Shown here one piece after another: positions 1-7,752 of a stretch of DNA of 41,296 nucleotides. Position 1 is the stretch's first letter, and each line of letters begins with the position of its first letter. A program made the translations under genes and the position numbers. Source of the stretch: Acidobacteriota bacterium (GTDB taxonomy: Bacteria; Acidobacteriota; Polarisedimenticolia; J045); NCBI GenBank assembly GCA_025456425.1, contig JALOKP010000042.1, positions 1 to 41,296 of the forward strand, in the 5' to 3' direction. Below the pieces are notes generated by a model. That model saw nothing but the letters and a program-made list of their open reading frames with translations. It had not been told where the DNA came from and made no database searches.

Positions 1-166
1 CCATTTCATGGGGACCGGGAAGAGCAAGGCGCGGGCCGACGGAAAACCCCGTCGGTCCGCGCCCCCGATCCCTCGGCCGTCCGCCCGCGGTCACCCCGGG
101 CCGGACACCTGTCCGCCGGCGGTCACGCGCCGGCTCCACGCACCAACAACCTTGCGGCCACCGTGG
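1..166 (-). repeat. left inverted copy of a mobile-element 5' region
   Basis: This stretch is the reverse complement of 40528-40693 with only three mismatches in 166 bases that I can count (positions 20, 73 and 109). Bases 7-9 are the ATG, on the minus strand, of the same transposase-like gene that begins at 40685, so the coding part of this copy lies left of the window. It contains a 15-bp inverted repeat (28-42 with 49-63, loop AAAACC). Homology stops at 166, 19 bases before the stop codon of the neighbouring VOC gene. The element family is inferred from the protein on the right-hand copy. Confidence 0.85.
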
Positions 167-185
167 GGCCGGCCGCGCCGGCGCG

Positions 186-545
186 TCAGTCGAAGCAGCG
201 GTGGAGCAGGACCGCGTTCCCGGAGGGGTCCAGCACCACGCTCATCCGGCAGACCGGGGTGTCGAACGGCTCCATGATCACCGGTGCCCCCGCCGCCCGA
301 ACTGCCGCCGTCGTCGCGTCGACGTCATTGACCTCGAAGGCGATCGTGCCGCCGGCCTGCGCGTCGGAGCGCCCGACCTCCGGCATGTCGGAGATCGCAA
401 AGACTCCCTTGTCCCCGGGCTTGTACTCGACCCAGTGGCCCTCGTACTCGTCCGACACCTGGAGCCCCAGCGTCCCCTCGTAGAAGGCGCGGGCGCGGGC
501 CATGTCGGACACCGGATACACGGTGAACGCGACGTGTCTGATCAT
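186..545 (-). CDS. VOC (glyoxalase/bleomycin-resistance-like) family protein
   Basis: A 119-residue protein with the beta-alpha-beta-beta-beta plan of the vicinal oxygen chelate superfamily. It starts with IRHVAFTVYPVSDMARARAFYEG, broken here as IRHVAFTVYP then VSDMARARAFYEG, a typical first module, and ends with MSVVLDPSGNAVLLHR, the usual last strands with the metal-site region. One VOC unit of about 115 residues normally dimerises to build its active sites. The ATG at 545 is chosen because GGGGAGG lies about 8 nt upstream and the VOC fold begins immediately; the longer frame upstream is low-complexity. It is cytosolic, with no signal peptide. The substrate cannot be read from sequence: lyase, dioxygenase and antibiotic-binding members look alike. 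It is transcribed away from the pseudouridine synthase gene. Confidence 0.85.
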   Translation of the reverse strand: MIRHVAFTVYPVSDMARARAFYEGTLGLQVSDEYEGHWVEYKPGDKGVFAISDMPEVGRSDAQAGGTIAFEVNDVDATTAAVRAAGAPVIMEPFDTPVCRMSVVLDPSGNAVLLHRCFD

Positions 546-612
546 GCCGGAAGCCTCCCCGAGGGGACCCGACCGTGTCAAGACCGGATCGCCACGGGTC
601 CCCGCCGGACGG

Positions 613-618
613 TATCCT
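613..618 (+). promoter_or_regulatory. -10-like hexamer TATCCT close to start codon
   Basis: TATCCT ends 7 nt before the GTG at 626. The same spacing recurs before five other genes in the window, so this may mark a leaderless transcript. No convincing -35 box is visible 17 bp upstream. Confidence 0.4.
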
Positions 619-625
619 CGACGGC

Positions 626-1333
626 GTGACCGGTATGCTCCTCGCCGAGGCCCCGGGCTGGCTCGCGGTCGACAAGCCGCCGGGGCTCCCCGTGATCCCG
701 GCCCGCGCCGAGGACCCGGACCGCTCGCTCTGGCGCGCGCTCGAGAAGGCACGCGGCGAGCGGCTGTGGGTCGTTCACCGGATCGATCGCGGGACCTCCG
801 GGGTGGTGCTGTTCGCCCGCGACGCCGCGACGCACCGCGCCTTCTCCTCGGCCTTCGAGCGCCGCGAGCTCCGCAAGGGCTACCTGGCGCTGACCCGCGG
901 CGTCCCGGAACCGCTCTCCGGCACGATCGACGTCGCGCTCCACCCGGCCCGCAAGGGGAAGATGCGGCCGGCCACGCCGGGCGAGGACGGCGCGCTGATC
1001 GCCTCGACCGAGTACGCCGTGTTCCGGCACTGGGAAACGCCGGAGGGGCCGGTGGCCCTGGTCGAGCTGTTCCCGCGAACCGGCCGCCAGCACCAGATCC
1101 GGGTTCACCTCCGCGCGATCGGCACGCCGATCCTGGTCGACCGCCTGTACGGCAGCCCCTGCCCGGTGCTGGGCCTCGAGCGGCTGGCGCTGCACGCCGC
1201 GTCGGTCGCGTTCCCCGACCCGGTGACGCGAACCCCGGCGTCGGTCGAGGCCCCGCTCGCGCCCGACCTGTCCGCGCTGATCGAGCGGCTCGACCGCGGG
1301 GCCGCCCCGGAAACGAACGAGCCGCCGGTGTGA
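626..1333 (+). CDS. RluA-family pseudouridine synthase
   Basis: A 235-residue protein of the RluA family, which isomerises uridine to pseudouridine in rRNA or tRNA. The opening LAVDKPPGLPV is the usual N-terminal motif. HRIDRGTSG carries the catalytic aspartate (HRLDxxTSG consensus), and RTGRQHQIRVHL is the C-terminal signature. There is no S4 domain, as in the short RluA/TruC-like branch. GTG 626 is preferred because the family fold begins just after it and a -10-like hexamer sits 7 nt upstream. GTG 575 is also possible: GAGGGG lies 8 nt before it and would add 17 residues with no family similarity. ATG 635 is a third option. The exact RNA target cannot be assigned. Confidence 0.9.
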   Translation: MTGMLLAEAPGWLAVDKPPGLPVIPARAEDPDRSLWRALEKARGERLWVVHRIDRGTSGVVLFARDAATHRAFSSAFERRELRKGYLALTRGVPEPLSGTIDVALHPARKGKMRPATPGEDGALIASTEYAVFRHWETPEGPVALVELFPRTGRQHQIRVHLRAIGTPILVDRLYGSPCPVLGLERLALHAASVAFPDPVTRTPASVEAPLAPDLSALIERLDRGAAPETNEPPV

Positions 1334-1346
1334 CACCGGCGGCTCG
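1318..1346. terminator. bidirectional hairpin whose loop is the stop codon
   Basis: A perfect 13-bp inverted repeat (1318-1330 with 1334-1346) has the three-base loop TGA, which is the stop codon of the pseudouridine synthase. The convergent minus-strand gene ends at 1368, so the hairpin can serve both strands. No long T-run follows on either side. Confidence 0.7.
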
Positions 1347-1367
1347 CAGCAGGTCCGGCTCGTTTCG

Positions 1368-1868
1368 CTACTTCTTGGCCGGCTCCTGGATCAGCGGAAT
1401 CTCCGAGGCCAGCTCGGCGTCGACGATCGCGTTGACCGCGTACTCGCACTGGACGACCTTCGCGGCGTTGATCGGCCCGACGATCTTCTTCCACTTCCCG
1501 TAGTAGGACTCGAGCAGCGCGATCCGGTCCTTGCGCAGCTGCAGCGAGTTCTTGACCAGTTCCTCGGCCTTGTCGTCGGTCATCCCGCCGAAGTTGACGT
1601 CGTAGCTCTTCAGGTTCTTGAGCTGCCGCTCGAAGATCTCCTTCCCCTTGGCCTGGTACTCGTCGTACGACTTCCAGAAGGCGTCGGCCTTGTCGGCGGG
1701 AACCGCGCCGGCCTCGTTGATCAGTTCCTTCTTCACGGCCTTGATGTCCTTGCGCATCATCTTCATGAAGTTGTCCAGGCTCTCGTCGGCCTGGGCGATG
1801 GCGGAGCCGGGCAGGCAGAGGGCGGCGAGCGCGGCGAACGCCAGCGCGTAGCGGATTACGGTCTTCAT
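1368..1868 (-). CDS. secreted helical protein of unknown function
   Basis: A 166-residue protein with a clear Sec signal peptide: a short basic N-terminus (MKTVIR), a hydrophobic core and likely cleavage after GSAIAQA. The mature part is rich in Lys, Glu, Asp and Ala and predicted almost wholly helical, with no cysteine pair or metal motif that I can see. Its size and charge recall Spy/CpxP-like periplasmic proteins, but their LTxxQ motifs are absent, so I do not assign it there. The ATG at 1868 has GGAGA upstream at a good distance. It is probably monocistronic: a hairpin lies beyond its stop and 152 non-coding bases separate it from the gene upstream. Confidence 0.8.
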   Translation of the reverse strand: MKTVIRYALAFAALAALCLPGSAIAQADESLDNFMKMMRKDIKAVKKELINEAGAVPADKADAFWKSYDEYQAKGKEIFERQLKNLKSYDVNFGGMTDDKAEELVKNSLQLRKDRIALLESYYGKWKKIVGPINAAKVVQCEYAVNAIVDAELASEIPLIQEPAKK

Positions 1869-1989
1869 CGCAGGTCTCCTTTTTCGGGTGTGCACGCCAG
1901 GAACGAGTTCGAAGCGGGCGGATGCTAGACCAAGTCCCCGGCGGCGCGCCAGCAAGCCCCGGGAACCGCCGCCCGGCGCGGCGGGGGTC

Positions 1990-2009
1990 GGGGGCGGCGA
2001 ACCGCCCCC
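1990..2009 (-). terminator. GC-rich hairpin with UUCG loop after the 2021-2623 gene
   Basis: An 8-bp perfect stem (1990-1997 with 2002-2009) reads on the minus strand as GGGGGCGG-TTCG-CCGCCCCC, 11 bases past the TAG of the upstream gene. UUCG loops make very stable hairpins. There is no T-run, so termination strength is uncertain; it may instead protect the 3' end. Confidence 0.55.
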
Positions 2010-2020
2010 CGGCCGAACCG

Positions 2021-2623
2021 CTACTTCTTCTTGTACAGCTCGACGCTGGTCAGCTGCATCGGGGCGGTGTTGCCGGGCGGCGTCTCGATTTCGATCGACT
2101 TGGCGGCCTCGTTGATCGAGACCTTCGCGGCCGGGATCAGGACACCCTCGCCGGGCTTGCCGCTCGTCGGGAGCGTGAACTCGATCACTCCGACCGTGTA
2201 GTCCTGGCTGCGCAGGCTGGCGCCGGTCTCGACGAAGGTGATCGGGCGCTCGGTGACGAGCCGGATCTTCCGCCCGTCGGGGGTGTCGATGCTCACCGCG
2301 TGGTTGACCTTCCAGCGCAGGTTGTCCTGGAAGCGGACGTACCCCTTGTCCATCTTGTGCATCGCATCGGTCAGCCCCTCGTTCCCACGGGCCTGCAGGC
2401 CGCGCAGCAGGGCTTCGCGCTCCTGGTCGGTGGACCAGCTCTCCACCGTCATCCACAGCAGCCCGGTGCCGGAGGGCAGGTTGCCCCCGATGTTGACGAC
2501 GCGGGCGCGGAAGGTCTCCTTGGGAACATCCTTGTCGCCGGCGAACGAGAGCGCGAGCGCTCCGAGCAGCAGAACGAGAAGCAGCGCAAGGGCGGGCTGC
2601 GCCTGACCGCGGGTCGGTGTCAT
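2021..2623 (-). CDS. secreted hypothetical protein coupled to sortase
   Basis: A 200-residue protein with an N-terminal hydrophobic segment (about residues 10-28, ALALLLVLLLGALALSFAG) that is a signal peptide or anchor. The mature region looks beta-rich, with no recognisable catalytic motif. Its ATG overlaps the TGA of the upstream sortase gene in an ATGA arrangement, so the two are translationally coupled. The protein lacks an LPXTG-type tail itself (it ends ELYKKK), so it is not an obvious sortase substrate. A role beside the sortase at the cell surface is inferred from the coupling only. I do not recognise the family by name. Confidence 0.75.
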   Translation of the reverse strand: MTPTRGQAQPALALLLVLLLGALALSFAGDKDVPKETFRARVVNIGGNLPSGTGLLWMTVESWSTDQEREALLRGLQARGNEGLTDAMHKMDKGYVRFQDNLRWKVNHAVSIDTPDGRKIRLVTERPITFVETGASLRSQDYTVGVIEFTLPTSGKPGEGVLIPAAKVSINEAAKSIEIETPPGNTAPMQLTSVELYKKK

Positions 2624-3330
2624 GGGGCCTCCTCCGTTTTTGGGATCGACGGAGTATAGGACCGGGAGCCGGGCGCCGCCGCGACCTGCCGCGCGTGGAC
2701 GACGAACCGCTTTGGCGCCGCACCCCGGAAGTCGAACGGCCAGCAGGTCACCAGCGTGAGCGTCGGCACATCCCGCCCGGCGAGGACGGAGACCTCGGTC
2801 GGCTCGACCACGGCGGTCGCATCGACGTCGTAGTCGAAGCGGCCGGCGTCGGTATCGAGCTGGATCCGGTCGCCCAGCCGGACGCCGCGAAGCGGCCGGA
2901 AGAGGGTGTCGCGGTGCGCGGCCAGCGCGACGTTCTCGCCGGGCGCCCCGCTGCCGGGCAGGTCGGTCCCGGGGATGTGGCCGGCGGCGACCTTCAGCGT
3001 CGCGTCGTCGACGCCCTCCTTGACGACGACGTCGAGGCCCAGCCGCTCGATCCGGACCAGGCCGATCGTGGCGCCCGTTGCAGGCCGGGGCGCCGCCTCG
3101 GTCCCCGGTCCCGCCGCCGCGACGGGCCGGGGTTCGGGGTCGCCGGGGAGTGCGCGCGGGAGCGGCGCCGTGGCGGCGGCCGCGCGGCGCGCCTCGAACG
3201 CCTGCCGCTCGCGCGCCTGGACGATCATCATCTGGACCAGGCTCCCCGCGACGTAGCCCAACCCCAGCAACCCGGCGCCGATCAGCAGCCAGGACAGCCA
3301 GCGCGTGCCGCGGCGAAGGGACGGGGTCAC
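2620..3330 (-). CDS. class D-like sortase (transpeptidase)
   Basis: A 236-residue membrane-anchored sortase. One transmembrane segment (about residues 12-32) is followed by a Pro/Ala-rich linker (to about 85), then the sortase beta-barrel. The catalytic histidine is in NVALAAHRDT (about 134-140). The catalytic cysteine is in LTLVTCWPF (about 195), the TLxTC signature of classes D/E, and an arginine in the tail near KRFVVHARQV could complete the triad. Sortases cleave the Thr-Gly/Ala bond of LPXTG-like signals and join the protein to an amine on the envelope. The start is GTG 3330 with GGAG upstream. The probable substrate, ending in LPKTA, is encoded directly upstream beyond a terminator. Class D versus E is judged from motifs only. 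Confidence 0.88.
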   Translation of the reverse strand: MTPSLRRGTRWLSWLLIGAGLLGLGYVAGSLVQMMIVQARERQAFEARRAAAATAPLPRALPGDPEPRPVAAAGPGTEAAPRPATGATIGLVRIERLGLDVVVKEGVDDATLKVAAGHIPGTDLPGSGAPGENVALAAHRDTLFRPLRGVRLGDRIQLDTDAGRFDYDVDATAVVEPTEVSVLAGRDVPTLTLVTCWPFDFRGAAPKRFVVHARQVAAAPGSRSYTPSIPKTEEAP

Positions 3331-3343
3331 GACCGGTTCGGGC

Positions 3344-3388
3344 TCCAGAAAAAGAAACGGGGCCCGGCCGCATCTCGGCCGGGCCCCG
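3344..3388 (-). terminator. intrinsic terminator between sortase substrate and sortase
   Basis: A perfect 13-bp GC-rich stem (3358-3370 with 3376-3388, 5-base loop) is followed on the minus strand by a T-rich tract (TTTCTTTTT). This is the best rho-independent terminator in the window. It lies 24 bases after the LPKTA gene stop and 14 bases before the sortase start, so it should uncouple abundant substrate from scarce enzyme. Confidence 0.85.
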
Positions 3389-3412
3389 TCGATGATGTCA
3401 CCAGCGCGCGGA

Positions 3413-4060
3413 CTACGCCGAGAAGCGACGCAGCGCGAGACCGGCGGCCAGGGCCAGCAGCGCGCCCAGGGCGATGTCGCCGAAGCCGGTCGCCGTCTTC
3501 GGGAGGGCCGGCGGCGGCGGGGGCGGCGGCGGCGGCGGCGGCGGGGCCACGGGGGCCGGCGGCGGCGGCGGCGGCGGGATCACGACGTCCGGGACCGGGA
3601 TCTCCTGCTCCACGACCGCCTCGGGCTTCGGGGCCTCCTGGCAGTTGGTTGCGATCTGGGCCGCTTCCTTTTTGGTGTAGATGAACTCGAGCGCGGTCTG
3701 GTCGGCCAGGTGCGCCCAGAACTTGACCGCCTGCGGGGTGCAGTTGGACTCGCCGTACATGACGAAGTCGGCCTTCCCGGTCTTCAGTTCGGGGAAGTTG
3801 TAGCGCGGGATCGTCATGAAGGTCTTGACGACCTTGTTGGTGCTCTTGTCGATCACCTGGACCAGCTGGTTGTTGGTCCCCTCGGTCTGCGCGACGCGGA
3901 ACCAGTAGGTCCCCGGGTCGAGCAGCTTGCCCGGGACCATCGTCGGGACCTTGAAGGTCACCTCGGACTGCTTGGTACCACGGCCCGTTTGGGCGAGCGC
4001 GGGGAGCGCGACTGCCATCACGAGCAGCAGCGCGACGAACACCAGGAAGCGCTTCTTCAT
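3413..4060 (-). CDS. secreted protein with proline-rich linker and LPKTA sortase signal
   Basis: A 215-residue protein: signal peptide (residues 1-23, ending PALAQ), a compact beta-type domain (about 25-140) with two cysteines (near residues 107 and 139), a polyproline stretch (about 155-183), and a cell-wall sorting tail. The tail is LPKTA, then a hydrophobic segment (IALGALLALAAGLAL), then RRF, the three parts expected of a sortase substrate. The adjacent class D sortase is the natural partner. The globular domain resembles an unnamed secreted family that I associate with Acidobacteriota genomes; function is unknown. The ATG has AAGGAG 7-8 nt upstream. The proline run is coded by a GGC/GGT-like microsatellite on the plus strand, prone to length change or assembly error. 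Confidence 0.85.
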   Translation of the reverse strand: MKKRFLVFVALLLVMAVALPALAQTGRGTKQSEVTFKVPTMVPGKLLDPGTYWFRVAQTEGTNNQLVQVIDKSTNKVVKTFMTIPRYNFPELKTGKADFVMYGESNCTPQAVKFWAHLADQTALEFIYTKKEAAQIATNCQEAPKPEAVVEQEIPVPDVVIPPPPPPPAPVAPPPPPPPPPPPPALPKTATGFGDIALGALLALAAGLALRRFSA

Positions 4061-4162
4061 ACACGACTCCTTTCCGAAGTTTGAGGCTGGAGGGATCTCC
4101 CCCCCGTCGTGCGGGGCGGCCTCCTGCGGCGATCGGAGGCTACTCGCGGCCCTGTCCCCCCG

Positions 4163-6187
4163 TCAACACCTCCCGGCCGGAGGGGCGCGCCGGGCCACGC
4201 AGCCGAGGAAGTCGTGGCGCACCTCGACCCGGCCTCCGGGGTGCCGTGCGGCCAGCTCCGCCACGAAGGCCCGGGTCAGCCGCCCGCGGTGCGCGGGATC
4301 GAGCGCGTCGTGGAAGGCGGTCCCCGCCCCGGACTTCAGCAGGTGCTCGAGGGCCGCCTCGGGGCTGGGCAGGCGGAAGACGATCGCCCCCTCCCACAAC
4401 TGCTCCACGACCAGCCCTGCCCTCACGACCGCTTCGCGGAGGTGCGCGGTGTCGCGCGGAAAGTCGAACGCCACCTGCCTCGTCAGGACGGCCGGCTCGC
4501 GGGCTACGAGCCGGCCGAAGATCTCGAGCGGCTCGGCCGGCGACCCGTCGCGGTGAACCACGATCGCGACGCGCCCCGCCGGAGCCAGGGCGCGCGCCGC
4601 GGCGGCGAAGAAGGCGCGAAGCGGGATGTAGCCGAGGACCCAGCTGGAGAAGATCAGGTCGAGCCCCTCGGCCTCCCCGAGCACGGTCAGCGCGTCGCCC
4701 GCGACGAACTGGACGCGCCCGGCCCCCGCGGTGCCCGCCAGGCGGAGTCGCGCCTCGCGGAGCATCCCCTCGGAGAGGTCGACCGCGATCACCTCGGCGG
4801 CCCGCGCCGCGAGCTGCGCCGTGGCGTACCCCGTCCCGCAGCCCGCTTCGAGCACGCGCTCGCAGCCGGCGAGCCGGAGGCGGCGGACGAGGTCGTCGAC
4901 CGGCGCCGCCGCCTCGGACAGCCAGAAGGCGTCGTAGTCGCCGTGGACGCGGTCGTAGGCCGCGCGCAGCTCGGGCGCGCCGACGGCGCCCTGCGCCTGC
5001 TCGCGGACGCGGAAGAACCGCGGCACGGCGTGCTGCGGCGGCAGGTGCGCCTCGCACAGCCGCGCCGACAGCCCGGGCGGCGTCGGGAGCGGCCCCGCGG
5101 CCGGCACGAAGGGGGCGAGCAGCTTTCCGGCACACGAGCCGCGGGGGGTCGCGAAGTGCCGCCTCATCGCGGCCAGGATCTGCTGCAGCGGCCGCTCCGT
5201 GGCCCGGCCGAACGAGAGCGGAACCAGGTTGCACGGGCAGACTTCCCCGCTGCCGTCGATGTAGACGTGGGTCAGCCCCGCCCCGCAGCCGAAGCAGGTG
5301 TCCGACTCCAGGTAGGTGAACGACGACAGGATCGGCAGCGATTCGTCGACTGCGACGGCGCGCTGGTACTCCAGGATCCGGCGGCGCTCCGTCGCGTCCA
5401 GCAGGACGTCGTGGCGCCCCGCCAGCCGGCCGGTCGCGCTCGGCTCGAGCAGGTGGACCTCCTCGGCGCCGCACTCCCCCGCGAAGCGCATGAAGCGCAT
5501 GAAACGCTCCGGCTCCAGCAGCTCGCGCCAGGCGACCGTGACGACGTACGGGTAGAGCCCGGCGGCCCGCGCCGTCGCCAGCCCGTCCCGCGCGATCCGG
5601 AAGGCGCCGTCGACCCCGCGCACGCGGTCGTGCTCGGCCTCGTCGTCGGAGTCGAGGCTGATCCCGACCGCGAACAACCCGGCGTCGGCGAGACGCCGGG
5701 CGCGGGCCGGGGTCAGGCCGTCCCCCGTCGTCCCGACGATCAGGGAAGTGCGGTCGTCGAAGGCCGCGACGATCTCCTCGAGATCGTCGCGCAGCAGCGG
5801 CTCGCCGCCCGTCAGCGTCACCCGGACCGCGCCGAGCCGCTGCAGCTCCCGCGCCAGCCGCCGCATCTGATCGAGCGACAGGTCGTCCTCGCTGCGCCCG
5901 GCGTTGTAGCAGTGCCAGCACCGGAACCGGCAGCGGTTGGTGACCGCCAGCGTGACCGAGTAGAGCCAGTCGTCGGCTGCGTCGCCCAGCCGGGCGAACT
6001 GCGCCACCAGCGCGTCGAAGGCCCGGCCGGGATACGGAGGGAAGTGGACGTTGACGACCTGTCGGCCCCGCCAGGTCCGCACCTTCTCGTGCTCCAGCCA
6101 GTCGCGGAAGAAGGCCGCGACGGCGGGGTGCAGCTTGCTGAACGGCGGGCGACCCGCGACCTCCTCGAGAAACTGCGTTCCCTGCAT
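4163..6187 (-). CDS. radical SAM/SPASM-like protein fused to SAM methyltransferase
   Basis: A 674-residue fusion. Residues about 75-290 are a radical SAM domain: C86-x3-C90-x2-C93 binds the 4Fe-4S cluster, and TLTGGEPLL (about 125-133) is the SAM-contact motif. A cysteine-rich region at about 295-325 (SDTCFGCGAG, then GEVCPCNLVP) resembles a SPASM/twitch auxiliary-cluster domain. Residues about 430-580 are a class I methyltransferase with VLEAGCGTGYA (motif I) and EVIAVDLSEGML (motif II). Radical SAM-SPASM enzymes often modify peptides or proteins, but no small precursor peptide is visible nearby. ATG 6187 is chosen for its GGGGGAGG ribosome-binding site 5 nt upstream and because longer frames run into the gene before it. 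It follows two protease genes on the same strand, 37 bases after the second. Confidence 0.85.
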   Translation of the reverse strand: MQGTQFLEEVAGRPPFSKLHPAVAAFFRDWLEHEKVRTWRGRQVVNVHFPPYPGRAFDALVAQFARLGDAADDWLYSVTLAVTNRCRFRCWHCYNAGRSEDDLSLDQMRRLARELQRLGAVRVTLTGGEPLLRDDLEEIVAAFDDRTSLIVGTTGDGLTPARARRLADAGLFAVGISLDSDDEAEHDRVRGVDGAFRIARDGLATARAAGLYPYVVTVAWRELLEPERFMRFMRFAGECGAEEVHLLEPSATGRLAGRHDVLLDATERRRILEYQRAVAVDESLPILSSFTYLESDTCFGCGAGLTHVYIDGSGEVCPCNLVPLSFGRATERPLQQILAAMRRHFATPRGSCAGKLLAPFVPAAGPLPTPPGLSARLCEAHLPPQHAVPRFFRVREQAQGAVGAPELRAAYDRVHGDYDAFWLSEAAAPVDDLVRRLRLAGCERVLEAGCGTGYATAQLAARAAEVIAVDLSEGMLREARLRLAGTAGAGRVQFVAGDALTVLGEAEGLDLIFSSWVLGYIPLRAFFAAAARALAPAGRVAIVVHRDGSPAEPLEIFGRLVAREPAVLTRQVAFDFPRDTAHLREAVVRAGLVVEQLWEGAIVFRLPSPEAALEHLLKSGAGTAFHDALDPAHRGRLTRAFVAELAARHPGGRVEVRHDFLGCVARRAPPAGRC

Positions 6188-6224
6188 CGTCGCCTCCCCC
6201 GGGGCCCGCCCCGGACGCGGCGCG

Positions 6225-7733
6225 CTACTCGACCGGCCCGATCCCCCGCCGCCGGAAGACGCGCCGCATCGCGGCGAGGTGCCGCCCGCCGAAGAGGTTC
6301 CGGTCGGCGTCCAGGATCGCGCGCGCACCGCGCGCGAAGCTCGTGAATCCGTCGAGCTGGAAGTGGCTCTCGACGATCGTCCGGTCGGCGGCCTCGCGGC
6401 CGACGGCCTCGAAGAGGTCCCAGAGCGTCGCCGACCAGATCGGGCCGTTGTCGTGCTCGTCGCCGTCCGGGTCGAAGCTCTCGAAGGTCTCCGCCCCGTC
6501 GACGCGCCGCAGGCAGGGGGGATCGTAACGGGTGTCGGTGACGCAGTCCCACGAGGCGACCGAGGTGCGGAAGCGCTCCGGCTTGCGCCCGGCGAAGAAG
6601 CTGGCGGCGAAGTAGTCGCCGAACCCCTCCCCCATCGCCGCGGCCTGCGCCGACTGGCCGAAGTCGGGGCAGATCGCGTCCTGGATCGCGTGGCCCAGCT
6701 CGTGGAGGATCGTTTCGGCGTCCTCGGCGTCGTCGACGCCGCCGGTGCCGAAGGTCAGGCTGCGCTCGGCCGGGCTGTACCACGAGTTGTCCTCGCGGGT
6801 CCCGTGCGCGTTCACGGGGACCGGCTCGCGGAAGATCGCGCGCGCCCCGCGGTAGCCCAGCGACTCCAGGTAGCGGATCGCGCGGTCGACGTGGAAGTAG
6901 GCCATCGCCTCGTCGAAGCCGCGCTCCGTGCTCTCGAACAGGAAGCGTCCGTCGGGTCGGCGGACGCGGCCGCGGGTCGGCGCCGTCGTGACGCGCACAC
7001 CGCCGAGCCACCCGCCGGGGGCGAGGCCGGCCAGCGCGACCTCGCGGTAGGCCGCGGCGGGGGGCCGGCGTGGCCGCCCGCCGGGACCGAGCGGGTCCCA
7101 GCCCGGCACGGCCACGACCGGGTTGGGGTCGAACACCCGGGCCCGTCCCGCCGCCGACGCGAGGTTGTCCCAGGCGCTGCGCACCCGGCCGGTCACCGCG
7201 TCGACGTAGACGATCCACTCGGCGCGCGGGCGCTCGCAGCGGACGCGCACCTTGTACGCCGGGTAAAGGCGCGACTTCGCGGGGAACCAGACCGGCTCGA
7301 GTTCGGTCACCCGCCCGGGCCCGGCGCCGCGCGTCGCGCGCCACAGCGCCACCTGGACCGCGGCCGCGGGGGCGATCGGCGCGGCAGGCCGCGGCGGCAG
7401 GCGGTCGGCGGGGACGGCGCGGTTCTTGACCAGGTAGACCCGTCGCGCGCGGTCCAGGTGCACGGTGACGTAGGCGCGGTGGATCCGGACGCCGCGCAGC
7501 CGCTGCGAAAAGATCACGTGGTGCGCGCCAGCGCTCTCGAGCGTCTTGCGGTGTGCGAGGTCGCGTCCCAGCCCCTTCAGTCCGAGCAGCTCGGTGTGCG
7601 CGAGCAGAAAGCGGACCGCGACCTGCTCCGGCGAGCCGGCTGCGGGCGGGGCACGGAAGCCCCACAGCTCCTTCGGCGTGCCGTACCAGTTCCCCGGGAC
7701 GACTTTGAAGCGCAGCCGGCCGCGGTCCCCCAT
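6225..7733 (-). CDS. M4/M36-like (thermolysin/fungalysin-type) zinc metalloprotease
   Basis: A 502-residue gluzincin. HELGH at about residue 345 gives the two zinc histidines and catalytic glutamate. GEGFGDYFA, about 20 residues on, gives the third zinc ligand, as in fungalysin-like M36 enzymes. The N-terminal 200 residues look like an FTP/PepSY-type propeptide (repeated strands around GVRIHRAYVTVHLD and WIVYVDAVTGRVRSAWDN). Oddly there is no signal peptide: the protein opens MGDRGRLRFKVV. It may be exported by another route, act inside the cell, or have a misplaced start. The ATG at 7733 has GGAGG 4-5 nt upstream and lies 19 bases after the stop of the gingipain-like gene, so the pair is probably co-transcribed. 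Confidence 0.85.
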   Translation of the reverse strand: MGDRGRLRFKVVPGNWYGTPKELWGFRAPPAAGSPEQVAVRFLLAHTELLGLKGLGRDLAHRKTLESAGAHHVIFSQRLRGVRIHRAYVTVHLDRARRVYLVKNRAVPADRLPPRPAAPIAPAAAVQVALWRATRGAGPGRVTELEPVWFPAKSRLYPAYKVRVRCERPRAEWIVYVDAVTGRVRSAWDNLASAAGRARVFDPNPVVAVPGWDPLGPGGRPRRPPAAAYREVALAGLAPGGWLGGVRVTTAPTRGRVRRPDGRFLFESTERGFDEAMAYFHVDRAIRYLESLGYRGARAIFREPVPVNAHGTREDNSWYSPAERSLTFGTGGVDDAEDAETILHELGHAIQDAICPDFGQSAQAAAMGEGFGDYFAASFFAGRKPERFRTSVASWDCVTDTRYDPPCLRRVDGAETFESFDPDGDEHDNGPIWSATLWDLFEAVGREAADRTIVESHFQLDGFTSFARGARAILDADRNLFGGRHLAAMRRVFRRRGIGPVE

Positions 7734-7752
7734 CGCGCCTCCGCGCCGCGCC

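Noticed and set aside
576-581. Perfect TTGACA on the minus strand before the VOC gene as a -35 box
   Set aside because: The position 17 bases downstream is GGAGGC, which is the ribosome-binding region and not a -10 box.
4119-4140. Hairpin GCCTCC/GGAGGC as terminator of the radical SAM gene
   Set aside because: Six base pairs with a ten-base loop and no T-run are not enough in this GC-rich background.
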